Positions 51,610-60,252 of a stretch of DNA of 64,000 bases are shown here, piece by piece. The notes under the pieces are model-generated. The model was not told the origin of the DNA. It made no database searches and saw nothing but the letters and a program-made list of their open reading frames with translations. The position numbers and the translations under genes were made by a program. Source of the stretch: Mucilaginibacter sp. SJ (GTDB lineage: Bacteria; Bacteroidota; Bacteroidia; Sphingobacteriales; Sphingobacteriaceae). Every line of letters begins with the position of its first letter. The first letter of the stretch is position 1. The stretch is from the NCBI RefSeq assembly GCF_028993635.1, contig NZ_CP118631.1:2666001-2730000 (forward strand), in the 5' to 3' direction.

Positions 51610-51751
51610 TATTTAGTATGATTCTACAAAAGTATAAATAATGCCCTCATCCCATTAAATATTAATGTTTTTGTAAAACTTTTTAACAAATTTTAACAAA
51701 ATGCACAGCCTTATTGTATAACAGACACATAATTTCCTTATACGTTTAATC

Positions 51752-51787
51752 ATTGTAATGGTTTAACCAAAAAAATTAATATTTTTG
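51752..51787 (+). promoter_or_regulatory. Promoter of kup
   Basis: ATTG at 51752-51755 and TATTTTTG at 51780-51787 fit TTG / TAnnTTTG with 24 nt spacing, somewhat long. The GTG start lies 20 nt downstream. Confidence 0.5.
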
Positions 51788-51806
51788 CCATCTCTAAATC
51801 ATAAAA

Positions 51807-53756
51807 GTGTCAAATCATAAAGATCTGCATAAACTGTCGGCCGCGGGCTTTCTAATCAGTTTAGGAATAATTTACGGTGATATTGGTACCTCCCCATTAT
51901 ACGTATTCAAGGCTATAGTTGGCCAGCGTCAAATTTCAGAAACATTAATTCTTGGAGGTGTTTCGCTCATTTTTTGGACATTAACCCTGCAAACCACTTT
52001 AAAGTATGTGGTGATAACCCTAAGGGCTGATAACAAGGGCGAAGGCGGCATTTTCTCGCTGTTTTCATTAGTACGGCGTAAAGCAAAATGGCTTATTATA
52101 CCGGCGGTTGTAGGGGGCTGCGCCCTTCTGGCCGATGGCATTATTACCCCGCCAATTACCATATCATCGGCCATTGAAGGTTTGCAAACCTATTATCCTA
52201 ATTTGCCTACTGTATATGTGGTAATGGCCATTATTACCGCTTTATTTATCATACAGCAATTTGGCACATCACTGGTAGGTAAGGCATTCGGGCCTATCAT
52301 GTTCGTTTGGTTTACGATGATGGGCTTTTTAGGTGTTACCTACATTGTACATGATCCATGGATTATCCGCTCTTTAAACCCGTACTACGCAATTAAACTG
52401 CTTACCTCAAGCTCAAGCGATGGCGCGTTTATTATATTAGGTGCGGTTTTCCTGTGTACTACAGGTGCCGAAGCATTGTACTCCGATCTTGGTCATTGCG
52501 GTAAAGCCAATATCCGCGTAAGCTGGGTTTATGTAAAAATATGTCTTATCCTAAACTATTTAGGCCAGGCAGTTTGGTTGCTACAACGTAACGGCCACGT
52601 CATGGACCTTAACGCTCAAAACCCTTTTTATCAAATCATGCCAACATGGTTCCTGATATATGGCATCGGCATAGCTACAGTAGCGGCTATCATTGCCAGC
52701 CAGGCGCTGATATCAGGTTCGTTTACGCTCATTGCCGAAGCTGTAAGGCTTAACCTTTGGCCAAAAGTTAGGATCAACTATCCATCAGAGCAAAAAGGAC
52801 AGTTATATGTGCCCAGCGTTAACTGGCTGCTTTGGGCCGGTTGTTTAGGTGTAGTGCTGATATTCAAACACTCGGACAAAATGGAGGCTGCTTACGGTTT
52901 AAGTATTACCGTAGCCATGCTCATGACTACCATACTGGTATCCAAATTCCTGAAACGCAAAAAAGTACCTAACTATATCATCAATACGTTTTTGGCGGTT
53001 TACCTGCTTATTGAAGGAACCTTCCTTACCGGTAACCTGCATAAGTTTTTAGATGGCGGTTGGTTTACACTGTCGATAGGTTTTGTGCTGTTTACTGTAA
53101 TGTGGACCTGGCATACCGCCCGCAAGATCAGGAACCGTTATGTGAAGTTTGTTGAGATAGAAGATTATTTTGACATCATAAAAGAGCTAAGCTCCGACGA
53201 AAGTGTGCCTAAATATGCTTCGCAGTTGGTTTATTTAACCAGCGCCAACTTCAATTCTGAAATTGAATCAAAAATTGTTTATTCCATACTGCAAAAGCAG
53301 CCTAAACGTGCCGATGTTTACTGGCTGGTACACGTTGACGTAGTGGACGAACCTTACAAACGCGAATACGAAGTTGACCATTTAGTGCCAAACAAACTCA
53401 TCCGGATTGACTTTAAGCTCGGTTTCCGCGTTGAACAGCAAATAAACCTGCTATTCAGGAAAGTGGTAGAAGATCTTGTTAAAAAAGGTGAGGTTGATAT
53501 TACCAGCACTTATAAATCACTGAACAGGCACAAAATTGTCGGCGATTTCCGTTTTGTGGTGATCGAAAAGATCTTCTCACGCTCACACAACCTGTCCTTC
53601 ATCGAAAGATTTATAATGGATTACTACAAGCAGCTTAAAAAAGTGAGCTTATCCGAAGAGCGCGGTTTCGGCCTCGACCTGAGCTTTGTAACGGTTGAGA
53701 AAGTACCGCTGGTGCTTGCCATACCTGAAGCAATTGAAATCCACAGGGTTAATTAA
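51807..53756 (+). CDS. kup: Kup potassium uptake protein
   Basis: This 649-residue K+/H+ symporter starts with GTG. It has 12 transmembrane helices (about 12-430) with the family signature 'GIIYGDIGTSPLYVFKAI' (about 20-37, selectivity region), 'KADNKGEGGIFSLFSLVRR'-like cytoplasmic loop (about 72-90) and 'LADGIITPPITISSAIEG' (about 108-125). The cytoplasmic C-terminus of about 200 residues matches the partial Kup at 1-297. A TAttTTTG promoter and a following terminator make it monocistronic. Confidence 0.95.
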   Translation: MSNHKDLHKLSAAGFLISLGIIYGDIGTSPLYVFKAIVGQRQISETLILGGVSLIFWTLTLQTTLKYVVITLRADNKGEGGIFSLFSLVRRKAKWLIIPAVVGGCALLADGIITPPITISSAIEGLQTYYPNLPTVYVVMAIITALFIIQQFGTSLVGKAFGPIMFVWFTMMGFLGVTYIVHDPWIIRSLNPYYAIKLLTSSSSDGAFIILGAVFLCTTGAEALYSDLGHCGKANIRVSWVYVKICLILNYLGQAVWLLQRNGHVMDLNAQNPFYQIMPTWFLIYGIGIATVAAIIASQALISGSFTLIAEAVRLNLWPKVRINYPSEQKGQLYVPSVNWLLWAGCLGVVLIFKHSDKMEAAYGLSITVAMLMTTILVSKFLKRKKVPNYIINTFLAVYLLIEGTFLTGNLHKFLDGGWFTLSIGFVLFTVMWTWHTARKIRNRYVKFVEIEDYFDIIKELSSDESVPKYASQLVYLTSANFNSEIESKIVYSILQKQPKRADVYWLVHVDVVDEPYKREYEVDHLVPNKLIRIDFKLGFRVEQQINLLFRKVVEDLVKKGEVDITSTYKSLNRHKIVGDFRFVVIEKIFSRSHNLSFIERFIMDYYKQLKKVSLSEERGFGLDLSFVTVEKVPLVLAIPEAIEIHRVN

Positions 53757-53775
53757 ATTTCCCTTTCAAATATTG

Positions 53776-53808
53776 AAAGCCTTCCGAAAACGGGAGGCTT
53801 TTCTTTTT
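53776..53808 (+). terminator. Intrinsic terminator after kup
   Basis: AAAGCCTTCCG and CGGGAGGCTTTT arms (one G-T pair) around AAAA, followed by TCTTTTTG. It ends 6 nt before the CTGCCGCGGG-type palindrome. Confidence 0.85.
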
Positions 53809-53813
53809 GCATT

Positions 53814-53923
53814 CTGCCGCGGGCTTCCAGCCCGTGGTGCGCTATGGTTTGAGCTTTCAGCTCAAGAGAAGTGTAAGCTGAAAGCTTACCTCATGTTACC
53901 CACAGGCTGAAAGCCTGCGGTAG
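53814..53923. repeat. CTGCCGCGGG-type long palindrome, copy B
   Basis: Outer arms CTGCCGCGGGCTTCCAGCCC and CACAGGCTGAAAGCCTGCGG, interior with GAGCTTTCAGCTC and GCTGAAAGC words. It is clearly related to 38705-38827 and is shorter. It lies in the gap between convergent kup and the DUF5655 gene. Confidence 0.85.
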
Positions 53924-53937
53924 TTTTAGTATTAGTT

Positions 53938-54351
53938 TTATTGCCCCGTTTCCCAGGCCATCCGCATATATTTCCGCACCTCATCATTAATATCTACCTT
54001 AAAATACATCCTGAAATAATGGTTGTATTGATCGGTGCCGGGCACTTGTTTTATTTTGCTGAAGCACAGGTTATCGTCATAAACCTGTTTAAAGGGAAAT
54101 ACCACATCAATAAAGTTTTTACCTAATTGGGTAACATAGGCAAAGTTTACCCTTGCTCCCAATGCGATCATGCTTTTGGTAGGATAAACTTTAATTTCGG
54201 CAATTTGCAGGTATTCGTCAACCAAATGATCAAACAGCGTTATCGTATGTGACGACTTACCACTTAGCGCTTCCGATAGCTCCCTGTCGCGGCATGAATG
54301 TACCTGGTTGGCAGCGGTAAATTCACGTTCGCATAAGGGGCAGGTCCACAT
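53938..54351 (-). CDS. DUF5655-domain protein with N-terminal zinc-binding motif
   Basis: The start is placed at 54351 (MWTCPLCEREFTAANQVHSC); the longer frame overlaps the permease and adds an unlikely tail. The product is 137 residues. The first 20 residues hold a C-x2-C ... H-x-C pattern that could bind zinc. The rest (about 35-120, 'TLFDHLVDEYLQIAEIKVYPTKSMIALG', 'RVNFAYVTQLGKNFIDVVFPFKQ') fits DUF5655, a family without known function. It follows the permease stop by 4 nt, so it is likely co-transcribed. Confidence 0.75.
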   Translation of the reverse strand: MWTCPLCEREFTAANQVHSCRDRELSEALSGKSSHTITLFDHLVDEYLQIAEIKVYPTKSMIALGARVNFAYVTQLGKNFIDVVFPFKQVYDDNLCFSKIKQVPGTDQYNHYFRMYFKVDINDEVRKYMRMAWETGQ

Positions 54352-54355
54352 AAGT

Positions 54356-56290
54356 TTACGCGGTTTTGGTTTCTTTGCCCAACACGCTGTTTTTATAGCT
54401 GTAGGTGGCATAAATTACCAAACCGATCACCAGCCATATTAAAAACCTGAGCCAATTGGTGTAGCCAAGCTCGGTCATGAGGTAAAAGCAGCTCATTAGC
54501 CCCAAAACAGGGATGAGCGAGAAGTTTTTAATAAAGCTATAAACCGCAATTACGATGATCAGGATAAAGAAGAGATAATTAGGGAAATTGTACAGGAAAC
54601 CATCAAACCCTAAATAATATTTCTTGGCCTCGCTGATATCATTAGTTTGCCTTAGCGCAGTATTGAATTTATCCTCCTCTATATCCTTAAAATATTTTTT
54701 AGCCGAGTCGGGCTGGGCAGTTACATTAGCGTTATACAGCTGATTGGTAGTTTTAAGCAGGCTCAGCTTGTCATTGTTATCCATATTATCAATGATATCG
54801 CTACGGTCTTTTAGCTTCTTAAACTGCATCATTTCAACCTGCGCGGCCGGTTTAAACCAGGCAACCGAACCCAAAATCACCAGGGTGATAATTGGTATAA
54901 TAAATTTACCATTCACATACGGTAAATGGAATTTGCCTTTAACGGCCTCTTCACGCGGCAGCAGCAGCACACCGCCGCAAACCAGTACAAATGCAAACAG
55001 GGTACCTATACTGGTCAAATCGGTTACTTCGGTAAGGTTCATGAACAAAGCAGGTATCGCCACTACAAAACCGGTTACTACCGTGGCAAAGGCTGGTGTT
55101 TGATATTTTGGATGGATACGTGAGAATGCTTTGGGCAATAAGCCATCGCGGCTCATGCTCATCCAGATCCTCGGTTGACCTAACTGGAAGATCAGCAATA
55201 CACTTGCTGTAGCAACAACCGCACTGATGGAGATCACATAGCTTATCTTGTTTAAACCCACTTTTGCAAAAACAAAGGCCAGTGGGTCGCCAACCTGCAG
55301 GTCTTTATAGCTTACCATGCCGGTGAGCACCAATGCTATCAGGATATACAATACTGTACAAATCACCAGCGAATAGATCATGCCGCGGGGTAGGTCGCGC
55401 TGGGGCCTTTCACATTCTTCGGCTGTGGTTGAGATGGCATCAAAGCCGATATAAGCAAAAAACACCCCTGATACGCCTTTCATAACGCCACTGAAACCGT
55501 TAGGCATAAATGGGTGCCAGTTGGCAGGTGTTACATAAAAAAAGCCAACTACTATAACTGCTATAACAATCACTATCTTCAAAACCACCATAGCATTGGT
55601 GGCCTTTTTTGTTTCGCGGATACCAACATAAACCAGGTAAGTGATGATGATAACAATTAAAAGGGCCGGTAAATTGGCTATGAGTTTAAAACTGCCTATG
55701 CCCGGCGCCTGGTCCCAGGCCAGTGCTTCAACTTTTACTTTATCACTGATATCGGCAAGGCTTGCCCCTGCTGCCTGAACCTGCTCATGCCCGCGCAGGG
55801 CCGAAACATAGTCCATAGTCAGAAACTTGGGCATATGGATATGAAAACCCTCCAGCAGGTTTACAAAATATTCGCTCCAGGAAATGGCTACCGCGATGTT
55901 ACCAATGGCGTACTCCATTAACAGGTCCCAGCCTATGATCCAGGCTATCAACTCGCCAAAAGAGGCATAAGCGTAGGTATATGCACTACCCGCGACCGGG
56001 ATACGCGAGGCAAACTCAGCATAACAAAGGGCCGAAAAGCCGCAGGTAACGGCAGTTAAAATAAACAGGATGGAAACCGCCGGGCCGCCGTGAAATGATG
56101 CTTCACCAATTGTCGAAAATATACCTGCCCCCACAACAGCGGCTATGCCCATGAGGGTGAGGTCTTTTACGTTAAGTTCTTTTTTGAGTTGGGATGACGT
56201 TGTACCGGGATGCTCACTATCACTAAAACCACATTCAACATCATTTAAAATTTTTGCTACCGACTTTTTACGAAAGATACTTTTCGACAT
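54356..56290 (-). CDS. APC-family amino acid permease with a soluble insertion
   Basis: This 644-residue inner-membrane transporter of the amino acid-polyamine-organocation family, CAT-like subgroup, has 'LTLMGIAAVVGAGIFSTIGEAS' (about 44-65, the ligand-binding TM1 break), 'RIPVAGSAYTYAYASFGELIAWIIGWDLLMEY' (about 95-126) and 'SGVFFAYIGFDAISTTAEE' (about 272-290). After about residue 478 a hydrophilic stretch of roughly 80 residues (KDRSDIIDNMDNNDKLSLL ... SEAKKYYLGFDGF) separates the core from the last three transmembrane helices. CAT-like proteins usually have a short loop there. Substrate unknown; the DUF5655 gene follows. Confidence 0.9.
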   Translation of the reverse strand: MSKSIFRKKSVAKILNDVECGFSDSEHPGTTSSQLKKELNVKDLTLMGIAAVVGAGIFSTIGEASFHGGPAVSILFILTAVTCGFSALCYAEFASRIPVAGSAYTYAYASFGELIAWIIGWDLLMEYAIGNIAVAISWSEYFVNLLEGFHIHMPKFLTMDYVSALRGHEQVQAAGASLADISDKVKVEALAWDQAPGIGSFKLIANLPALLIVIIITYLVYVGIRETKKATNAMVVLKIVIVIAVIVVGFFYVTPANWHPFMPNGFSGVMKGVSGVFFAYIGFDAISTTAEECERPQRDLPRGMIYSLVICTVLYILIALVLTGMVSYKDLQVGDPLAFVFAKVGLNKISYVISISAVVATASVLLIFQLGQPRIWMSMSRDGLLPKAFSRIHPKYQTPAFATVVTGFVVAIPALFMNLTEVTDLTSIGTLFAFVLVCGGVLLLPREEAVKGKFHLPYVNGKFIIPIITLVILGSVAWFKPAAQVEMMQFKKLKDRSDIIDNMDNNDKLSLLKTTNQLYNANVTAQPDSAKKYFKDIEEDKFNTALRQTNDISEAKKYYLGFDGFLYNFPNYLFFILIIVIAVYSFIKNFSLIPVLGLMSCFYLMTELGYTNWLRFLIWLVIGLVIYATYSYKNSVLGKETKTA

Positions 56291-56370
56291 GTAGTTTAAT
56301 TAATAAGTGCTAACCAATCTCAAAATTAATCATTTTTTTGCATTGAATAAGTATATGCTTACTTTGCAAC

Positions 56371-57054
56371 ATGAAGATAGGAATAAAAGACGTGTTGCAC
56401 AGGATCCGCCCTTTTTTTATCCTTTACCTTATCGTTTTAGCCACCTGCCTGACTATCAAACTGCTATTTACCCGTGAAGCTATTTTTTTTACAGTAAATG
56501 GTTGGCACCAACCCTGGCTTGATACCATTGAGCCTTATGTTACAGATATCGGCGACGGCGCCACAGCCGTAATAGTATCACTTGCTATGCTTTTGTTCAG
56601 CTACCGCAGCTGGCTATTGATGGCCTCAAGCTATGCCATAACATCCATCGCGGCACAAATCCTTAAATACATTTATATAGCTCCCCGGCCAAAGCTATTC
56701 TTTGCCAGCCAGTGGACCAGGGTACATACCGTAGAAGGGGTTTATATATTGGAGAAATACAGCTTTCCGTCCGGACATACGGTGAGTGCTTTTTCTGCTG
56801 CACTGGTAATAACGTACCTCTGTAAAAACAAAGGCTGGGGAATCCCAGCCTTGTTTGTTGCCATAATGGTTGGCTATTCAAGAATTTATTTAACCGAACA
56901 CTTTTATGAAGACGTGCTTGCCGGCTCGGCTATTGGTGTGTTTGTTACTATATTTTGGTTAACATGGCTTGATGGTAAGCAGTTCATCAATTCGGCCAAA
57001 TGGAACAGGGGCCTGCTTGACAGCGTATTCAAAAAAGCCCCTGTCGCCAATTAA
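56371..57054 (+). CDS. PAP2-family phosphatase
   Basis: This 227-residue membrane phosphatase has 6 helices and the three PAP2 catalytic motifs: 'KYIYIAPRP' (KxxxxxxRP, about 93-101), 'PSGH' (about 129-132, in 'KYSFPSGHTVSAFSA') and 'SRIYLTEHFYEDV' (SRxxxxxHxxxD, about 170-182). They imply dephosphorylation of undecaprenyl diphosphate or another lipid phosphate on the periplasmic side, which fits uppS in the window. The stop TAA shares the TTAA palindrome with the stop of the convergent gene at 57051. Confidence 0.92.
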   Translation: MKIGIKDVLHRIRPFFILYLIVLATCLTIKLLFTREAIFFTVNGWHQPWLDTIEPYVTDIGDGATAVIVSLAMLLFSYRSWLLMASSYAITSIAAQILKYIYIAPRPKLFFASQWTRVHTVEGVYILEKYSFPSGHTVSAFSAALVITYLCKNKGWGIPALFVAIMVGYSRIYLTEHFYEDVLAGSAIGVFVTIFWLTWLDGKQFINSAKWNRGLLDSVFKKAPVAN

Positions 57055-57719
57055 ACTCCAGCTTCCAGTTGACTGTTTTTACGTTTGATCACGGTTAATA
57101 CGATAATCAGTATGATAACGGCGCCGCCACCATAAATACCTATTTTGGCCGGGGCAGACATGCCTTTTGCGTCAGACAAATACTGATCGCGGCGATCTAA
57201 AGTAGGTGCGATTTTTATAGAACCCGAAAATTGTTTCAGTTCGGCCTTTGCCAGATCAAGTCTTTGCTCCGGATAGTTATATTCAAAAGTATAGGTTACG
57301 TCCTGGGTATATAGCAGAATAAAATTTCTTAACTCCGGAGATTCGCCGGTTGAACCGCTGTTATCAATCCGGAGGGTAAATACCTTTCCTTCCAGTTTGC
57401 CGATAGTGGTATCACGCGGATACATTACACTGCCATTAACAGATTGTTTTTGAATCCCTTTGATGTAGGTTTTAAATACATCCTTCAAGTCGCTCTCTTT
57501 ATTTAAAGGTTTGGTATTGGCGTTTGGCACGCGTAAAACAAGAATATTACCTAATGATGCACTACCCTGGTAGATCTGCTGCCCTAATGTATCCTTCTTA
57601 GTAAAGCCTTCGGGTAGCGAAACCGTGACAAGGCTATCTATCTTTACAGGTTTGAGTGCCTGGCTAAAACCTGTAAGCGAAAACAGTACTATGCTTAAGC
57701 TTAAAATTATCTTTTTCAT
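57051..57719 (-). CDS. Hypothetical exported protein with C-terminal membrane anchor
   Basis: This 222-residue protein is of unknown function. It has a signal peptide (MKKIILSLSIVLFSLTGFSQ) and a beta-rich globular part ('VTVSLPEGFTKKDTLGQQIYQG', 'KVFTLRIDNSGS', 'QDVTYTFEYNYPEQRLDLAKAELKQFSGSIKI'). One C-terminal transmembrane helix (about 189-211) is followed by a basic RKKN-like end, so it is probably membrane anchored with its bulk in the periplasm. The N-terminal domain resembles stress-response lipoprotein-type domains but no family is certain. It is monocistronic and convergent with the PAP2 gene. Confidence 0.7.
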   Translation of the reverse strand: MKKIILSLSIVLFSLTGFSQALKPVKIDSLVTVSLPEGFTKKDTLGQQIYQGSASLGNILVLRVPNANTKPLNKESDLKDVFKTYIKGIQKQSVNGSVMYPRDTTIGKLEGKVFTLRIDNSGSTGESPELRNFILLYTQDVTYTFEYNYPEQRLDLAKAELKQFSGSIKIAPTLDRRDQYLSDAKGMSAPAKIGIYGGGAVIILIIVLTVIKRKNSQLEAGV

Positions 57720-57830
57720 ATTTATTTAACTTGAAAAAGAAGAATAAGTTTTAACTAATAATATATTATGAGATTTATATGAAAGTTAAATGACTTATAA
57801 TCAACAATATAAATACGAGCTGAAAGCTTA

Positions 57831-57873
57831 AGGCTGAAAGCTTTTCAAACACAAAGCTTTTCGCTTTCAGCCT
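57831..57873. repeat. AGGCTGAAAGC inverted repeat, possible GH130 terminator
   Basis: AGGCTGAAAGC (57831-57841) and GCTTTCAGCCT (57863-57873) are exact inverted copies. The loop contains another AAGCTTTT/AAAAGCTTT-like pair. It lies 13 nt after the GH130 stop on the minus strand. The GCTGAAAGC words are also found in the CTGCCGCGGG-type palindromes. Confidence 0.6.
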
Positions 57874-57885
57874 TCGGCTTTGCGC

Positions 57886-59349
57886 TTAAATAAAGGCTTT
57901 AAGCTTTTTTAAAAGCTCATCCAGGCATACTTCGGCGAAGGCAGTTGATGAGTCGGAAACACCGTATGGAATAATGAGCTTATTATTGTGCACAATAACC
58001 CCGCATGAATAAAGCACGTTAGGTACATAGCCTTCCCGCTCATCACTGTTGGGAATCAGCAAAGGCTCATGCAGACGGCCAATTTCAACCGTTGGGTCAT
58101 CCAGTTTAAGCAGGCTTGCACCCAGTACATAACGGCGCATGGGGCCAACGCCATGAGTTATCATGATCCAGCCATCGGGTGTTTCAATGGGCGAGCCGCA
58201 ATTACCTATCTGCACAAACTCCCAGCTAAATTTTGGCTGTTGCAGCATTACCGGCTTTTCCCAGATATTGATCTTATCCGAATACATGATATAGTTATTG
58301 CAGCCGTCTATCCGCGATATCATCACATATTTGCCATTCACCTTGCGCGGAAACAAGGCCAGGTTTTTATTCTGTGCGCCGGCACCGTACAAAGGCATGA
58401 TCTTAAAGTTATAAAAATCAGTTGTTTGCAGTAGCTTAGGCATAATCAGCGAGCCATCGTAGGCTGTATAGGTAGCATAGTATAGTTTGCTGCCGTCATC
58501 GTTGGTAAACTGTACAAAACGGGCATCCTCAATACCCTTACGTTCATATTCGGATATTGGGAAGATTACCCTGTCGGAAATATCGGTATCCAGTGAAAAA
58601 ACAATTTCATAATAGGAGTCTGCAAGCCAAAGTACCTTATCATACTCCAGCCGCTTCATATCGTCTTCCTGCAGTTTTTGCGAATCCATAATGATCCGGC
58701 GCAGGTTGGCGTACTCAAAATGATGATCGAGCTTTGATTCCAGCTCGCTTATAACATCAATATTGATTTGCGTGATGGCTGCTTTTTCAAAAAAAAGCTT
58801 TTTATTGTAAACGGCATTCCTCACAATTTCGGCCTCATCAATATAGCTGCCGGCAGGTTGTATGCTGATGTTGTTATCCTTATCTATCCAGGCCCGGCGA
58901 AAAGTTATGGAAGAGATATGCCCCTCGCCTACCGCCCGGAAGCTGATGATCACCCTGCGCTGGCCGTCTTCAAGCTCGGTTTGGTCAGGATCTTCTACTA
59001 TCGAGGGATTAAAGAAAGCGGCCGATTCTATTGAATACTCATGCGTAAAATAAGAGCCAATGAGCAGCTTGCGGTAAACGGTAAGCGTATCAAAATCAAT
59101 GTTCAGTTCTAAAAACAAGGGCTTAAGCTTGCTGCAATGCCTGTTGAGCACCCGGGTAATATTACGGTGCCTTTTGGAATACTCCTGCAGCAAGGGCGAT
59201 ACGATGCCAAAAGCATCATCCTCGCTGATTAGCATTACACGTTCAATAACCTCTTTGGCACGGTCGTTCCCATTAAAAAAAAATCTTGCTATTACACGTT
59301 TCGGATCTGGATTTACCCGGATGGGTTTGCGTTCGATAGAAAGTCTCAT
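57886..59349 (-). CDS. GH130-family glycoside phosphorylase/hydrolase
   Basis: This 487-residue protein belongs to GH130 (beta-mannoside phosphorylases and related hydrolases) by its beta-propeller blocks. They are 'AAFFNPSIVEDPDQTEL' (about 110-126), 'VIFPISEYERKGIEDARFV' (about 257-275), 'YYATYTAYDGSLIMPKLLQTTDFYNFKIMPLYG' (about 285-317), 'NCGSPIETPDGWIMITHGVGPMRRYVLGASLL' (about 384-415) and 'YVPNVLYSCGVIV' (about 440-452). It begins with an extended N-terminal arm (about 1-100). Phosphorylase or hydrolase cannot be told by eye. The two GT4 genes at 38834-42115 may belong to the same beta-mannoside pathway (inference). It is divergent from a two-component system. Confidence 0.85.
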   Translation of the reverse strand: MRLSIERKPIRVNPDPKRVIARFFFNGNDRAKEVIERVMLISEDDAFGIVSPLLQEYSKRHRNITRVLNRHCSKLKPLFLELNIDFDTLTVYRKLLIGSYFTHEYSIESAAFFNPSIVEDPDQTELEDGQRRVIISFRAVGEGHISSITFRRAWIDKDNNISIQPAGSYIDEAEIVRNAVYNKKLFFEKAAITQINIDVISELESKLDHHFEYANLRRIIMDSQKLQEDDMKRLEYDKVLWLADSYYEIVFSLDTDISDRVIFPISEYERKGIEDARFVQFTNDDGSKLYYATYTAYDGSLIMPKLLQTTDFYNFKIMPLYGAGAQNKNLALFPRKVNGKYVMISRIDGCNNYIMYSDKINIWEKPVMLQQPKFSWEFVQIGNCGSPIETPDGWIMITHGVGPMRRYVLGASLLKLDDPTVEIGRLHEPLLIPNSDEREGYVPNVLYSCGVIVHNNKLIIPYGVSDSSTAFAEVCLDELLKKLKAFI

Positions 59350-59561
59350 ACAATGAAGTGGTAGCTTTTAGTTTGTAACACCAATCGGCGCAAATTGATT
59401 TGCGCTTTTTTAATTTAAACGCAAGATTTAAAAAATGACACTTTACAGGCCACTATAAAAACCTATCTTCATATTTTATTAATCTTTGGTACGGTACTTT
59501 GCCTGCCATGAATAATCTTGATCCTGTAACCCTTATTGATAGTTCCTGTAAATGCACAATT

Positions 59562-60239
59562 ATGAACGTACTAATTGTTGAAGACGAAAAAGGCCTTGCG
59601 CTTGAGGTTGATGAATTTTTAAGCCACGAAGGTTTTACGGTTGAACATGCCCGCACCAAAAAATCGGCATCTGAAAAAATCTTCGTAAACAATTATGACT
59701 TTATCCTGCTCGACCTCGGCTTGCCTGACGGTGACGGCTTCGACCTGCTTAAAATGCTGAAAGGCATGAACGAGCGCGAAGATGCCGTAATTATTCTCAC
59801 TGCCCGCGGCGCTGTTGACGACCGGGTATCGGGTCTTGAACAGGGTGCCGACGATTACCTGGCAAAACCATTTTCATTAAACGAACTATTAGCCCGCATG
59901 CACGCCATTACCCGCCGCAAACACCGCCTGGAGAGTAATGACATTAATGTAAAAGGCTTAAAGATCAACATACAGAACCGTACCGTTACCTACAACGATG
60001 AGCGCATAACCCTCACCAAAAAAGAGTTTGAGATTTTCAACTACCTGGTGCTTAACAAAAACAGGGTAATATCCCGCACTAACCTTACCGAACACGTTTG
60101 GGGCGATGTATTGGAAATAAATTCCGACTCCAACTTTGTAGATGTGCACGTTAAAAACCTGCGTAAAAAGCTATCGGTATATATTGCTATAGATTGGTTT
60201 GAAACCGTAAGGAGTATCGGCTACCGTATCAACATCTGA
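59562..60239 (+). CDS. OmpR-family response regulator
   Basis: The start is set at 59562 (MNVLIVEDEKGLALEVDEFL), since the receiver domain begins there; the upstream frame adds 21 residues. The product is 225 residues. The receiver (about 1-115) has acidic D8/D9-like 'VEDE', phospho-acceptor D51 in 'FILLDLGLPDGDGF', Thr in 'IILTARG' and K in 'DYLAKPF'. The OmpR/PhoB winged helix (about 125-222) ends 'RKKLSVYIAIDWFETVRSIGYRI'. It is followed after 13 nt by its histidine kinase. Confidence 0.95.
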   Translation: MNVLIVEDEKGLALEVDEFLSHEGFTVEHARTKKSASEKIFVNNYDFILLDLGLPDGDGFDLLKMLKGMNEREDAVIILTARGAVDDRVSGLEQGADDYLAKPFSLNELLARMHAITRRKHRLESNDINVKGLKINIQNRTVTYNDERITLTKKEFEIFNYLVLNKNRVISRTNLTEHVWGDVLEINSDSNFVDVHVKNLRKKLSVYIAIDWFETVRSIGYRINI

Positions 60240-60252
60240 AATTACCAGCCTC

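Noticed and set aside
56826..56856. Terminator-like hairpin (ACAAAGGCTGGG / CCCAGCCTTGTTT) inside the PAP2 gene.
   Set aside because: It lies within coding sequence in the middle of the gene with no T-run long enough; probably chance or a local fold.
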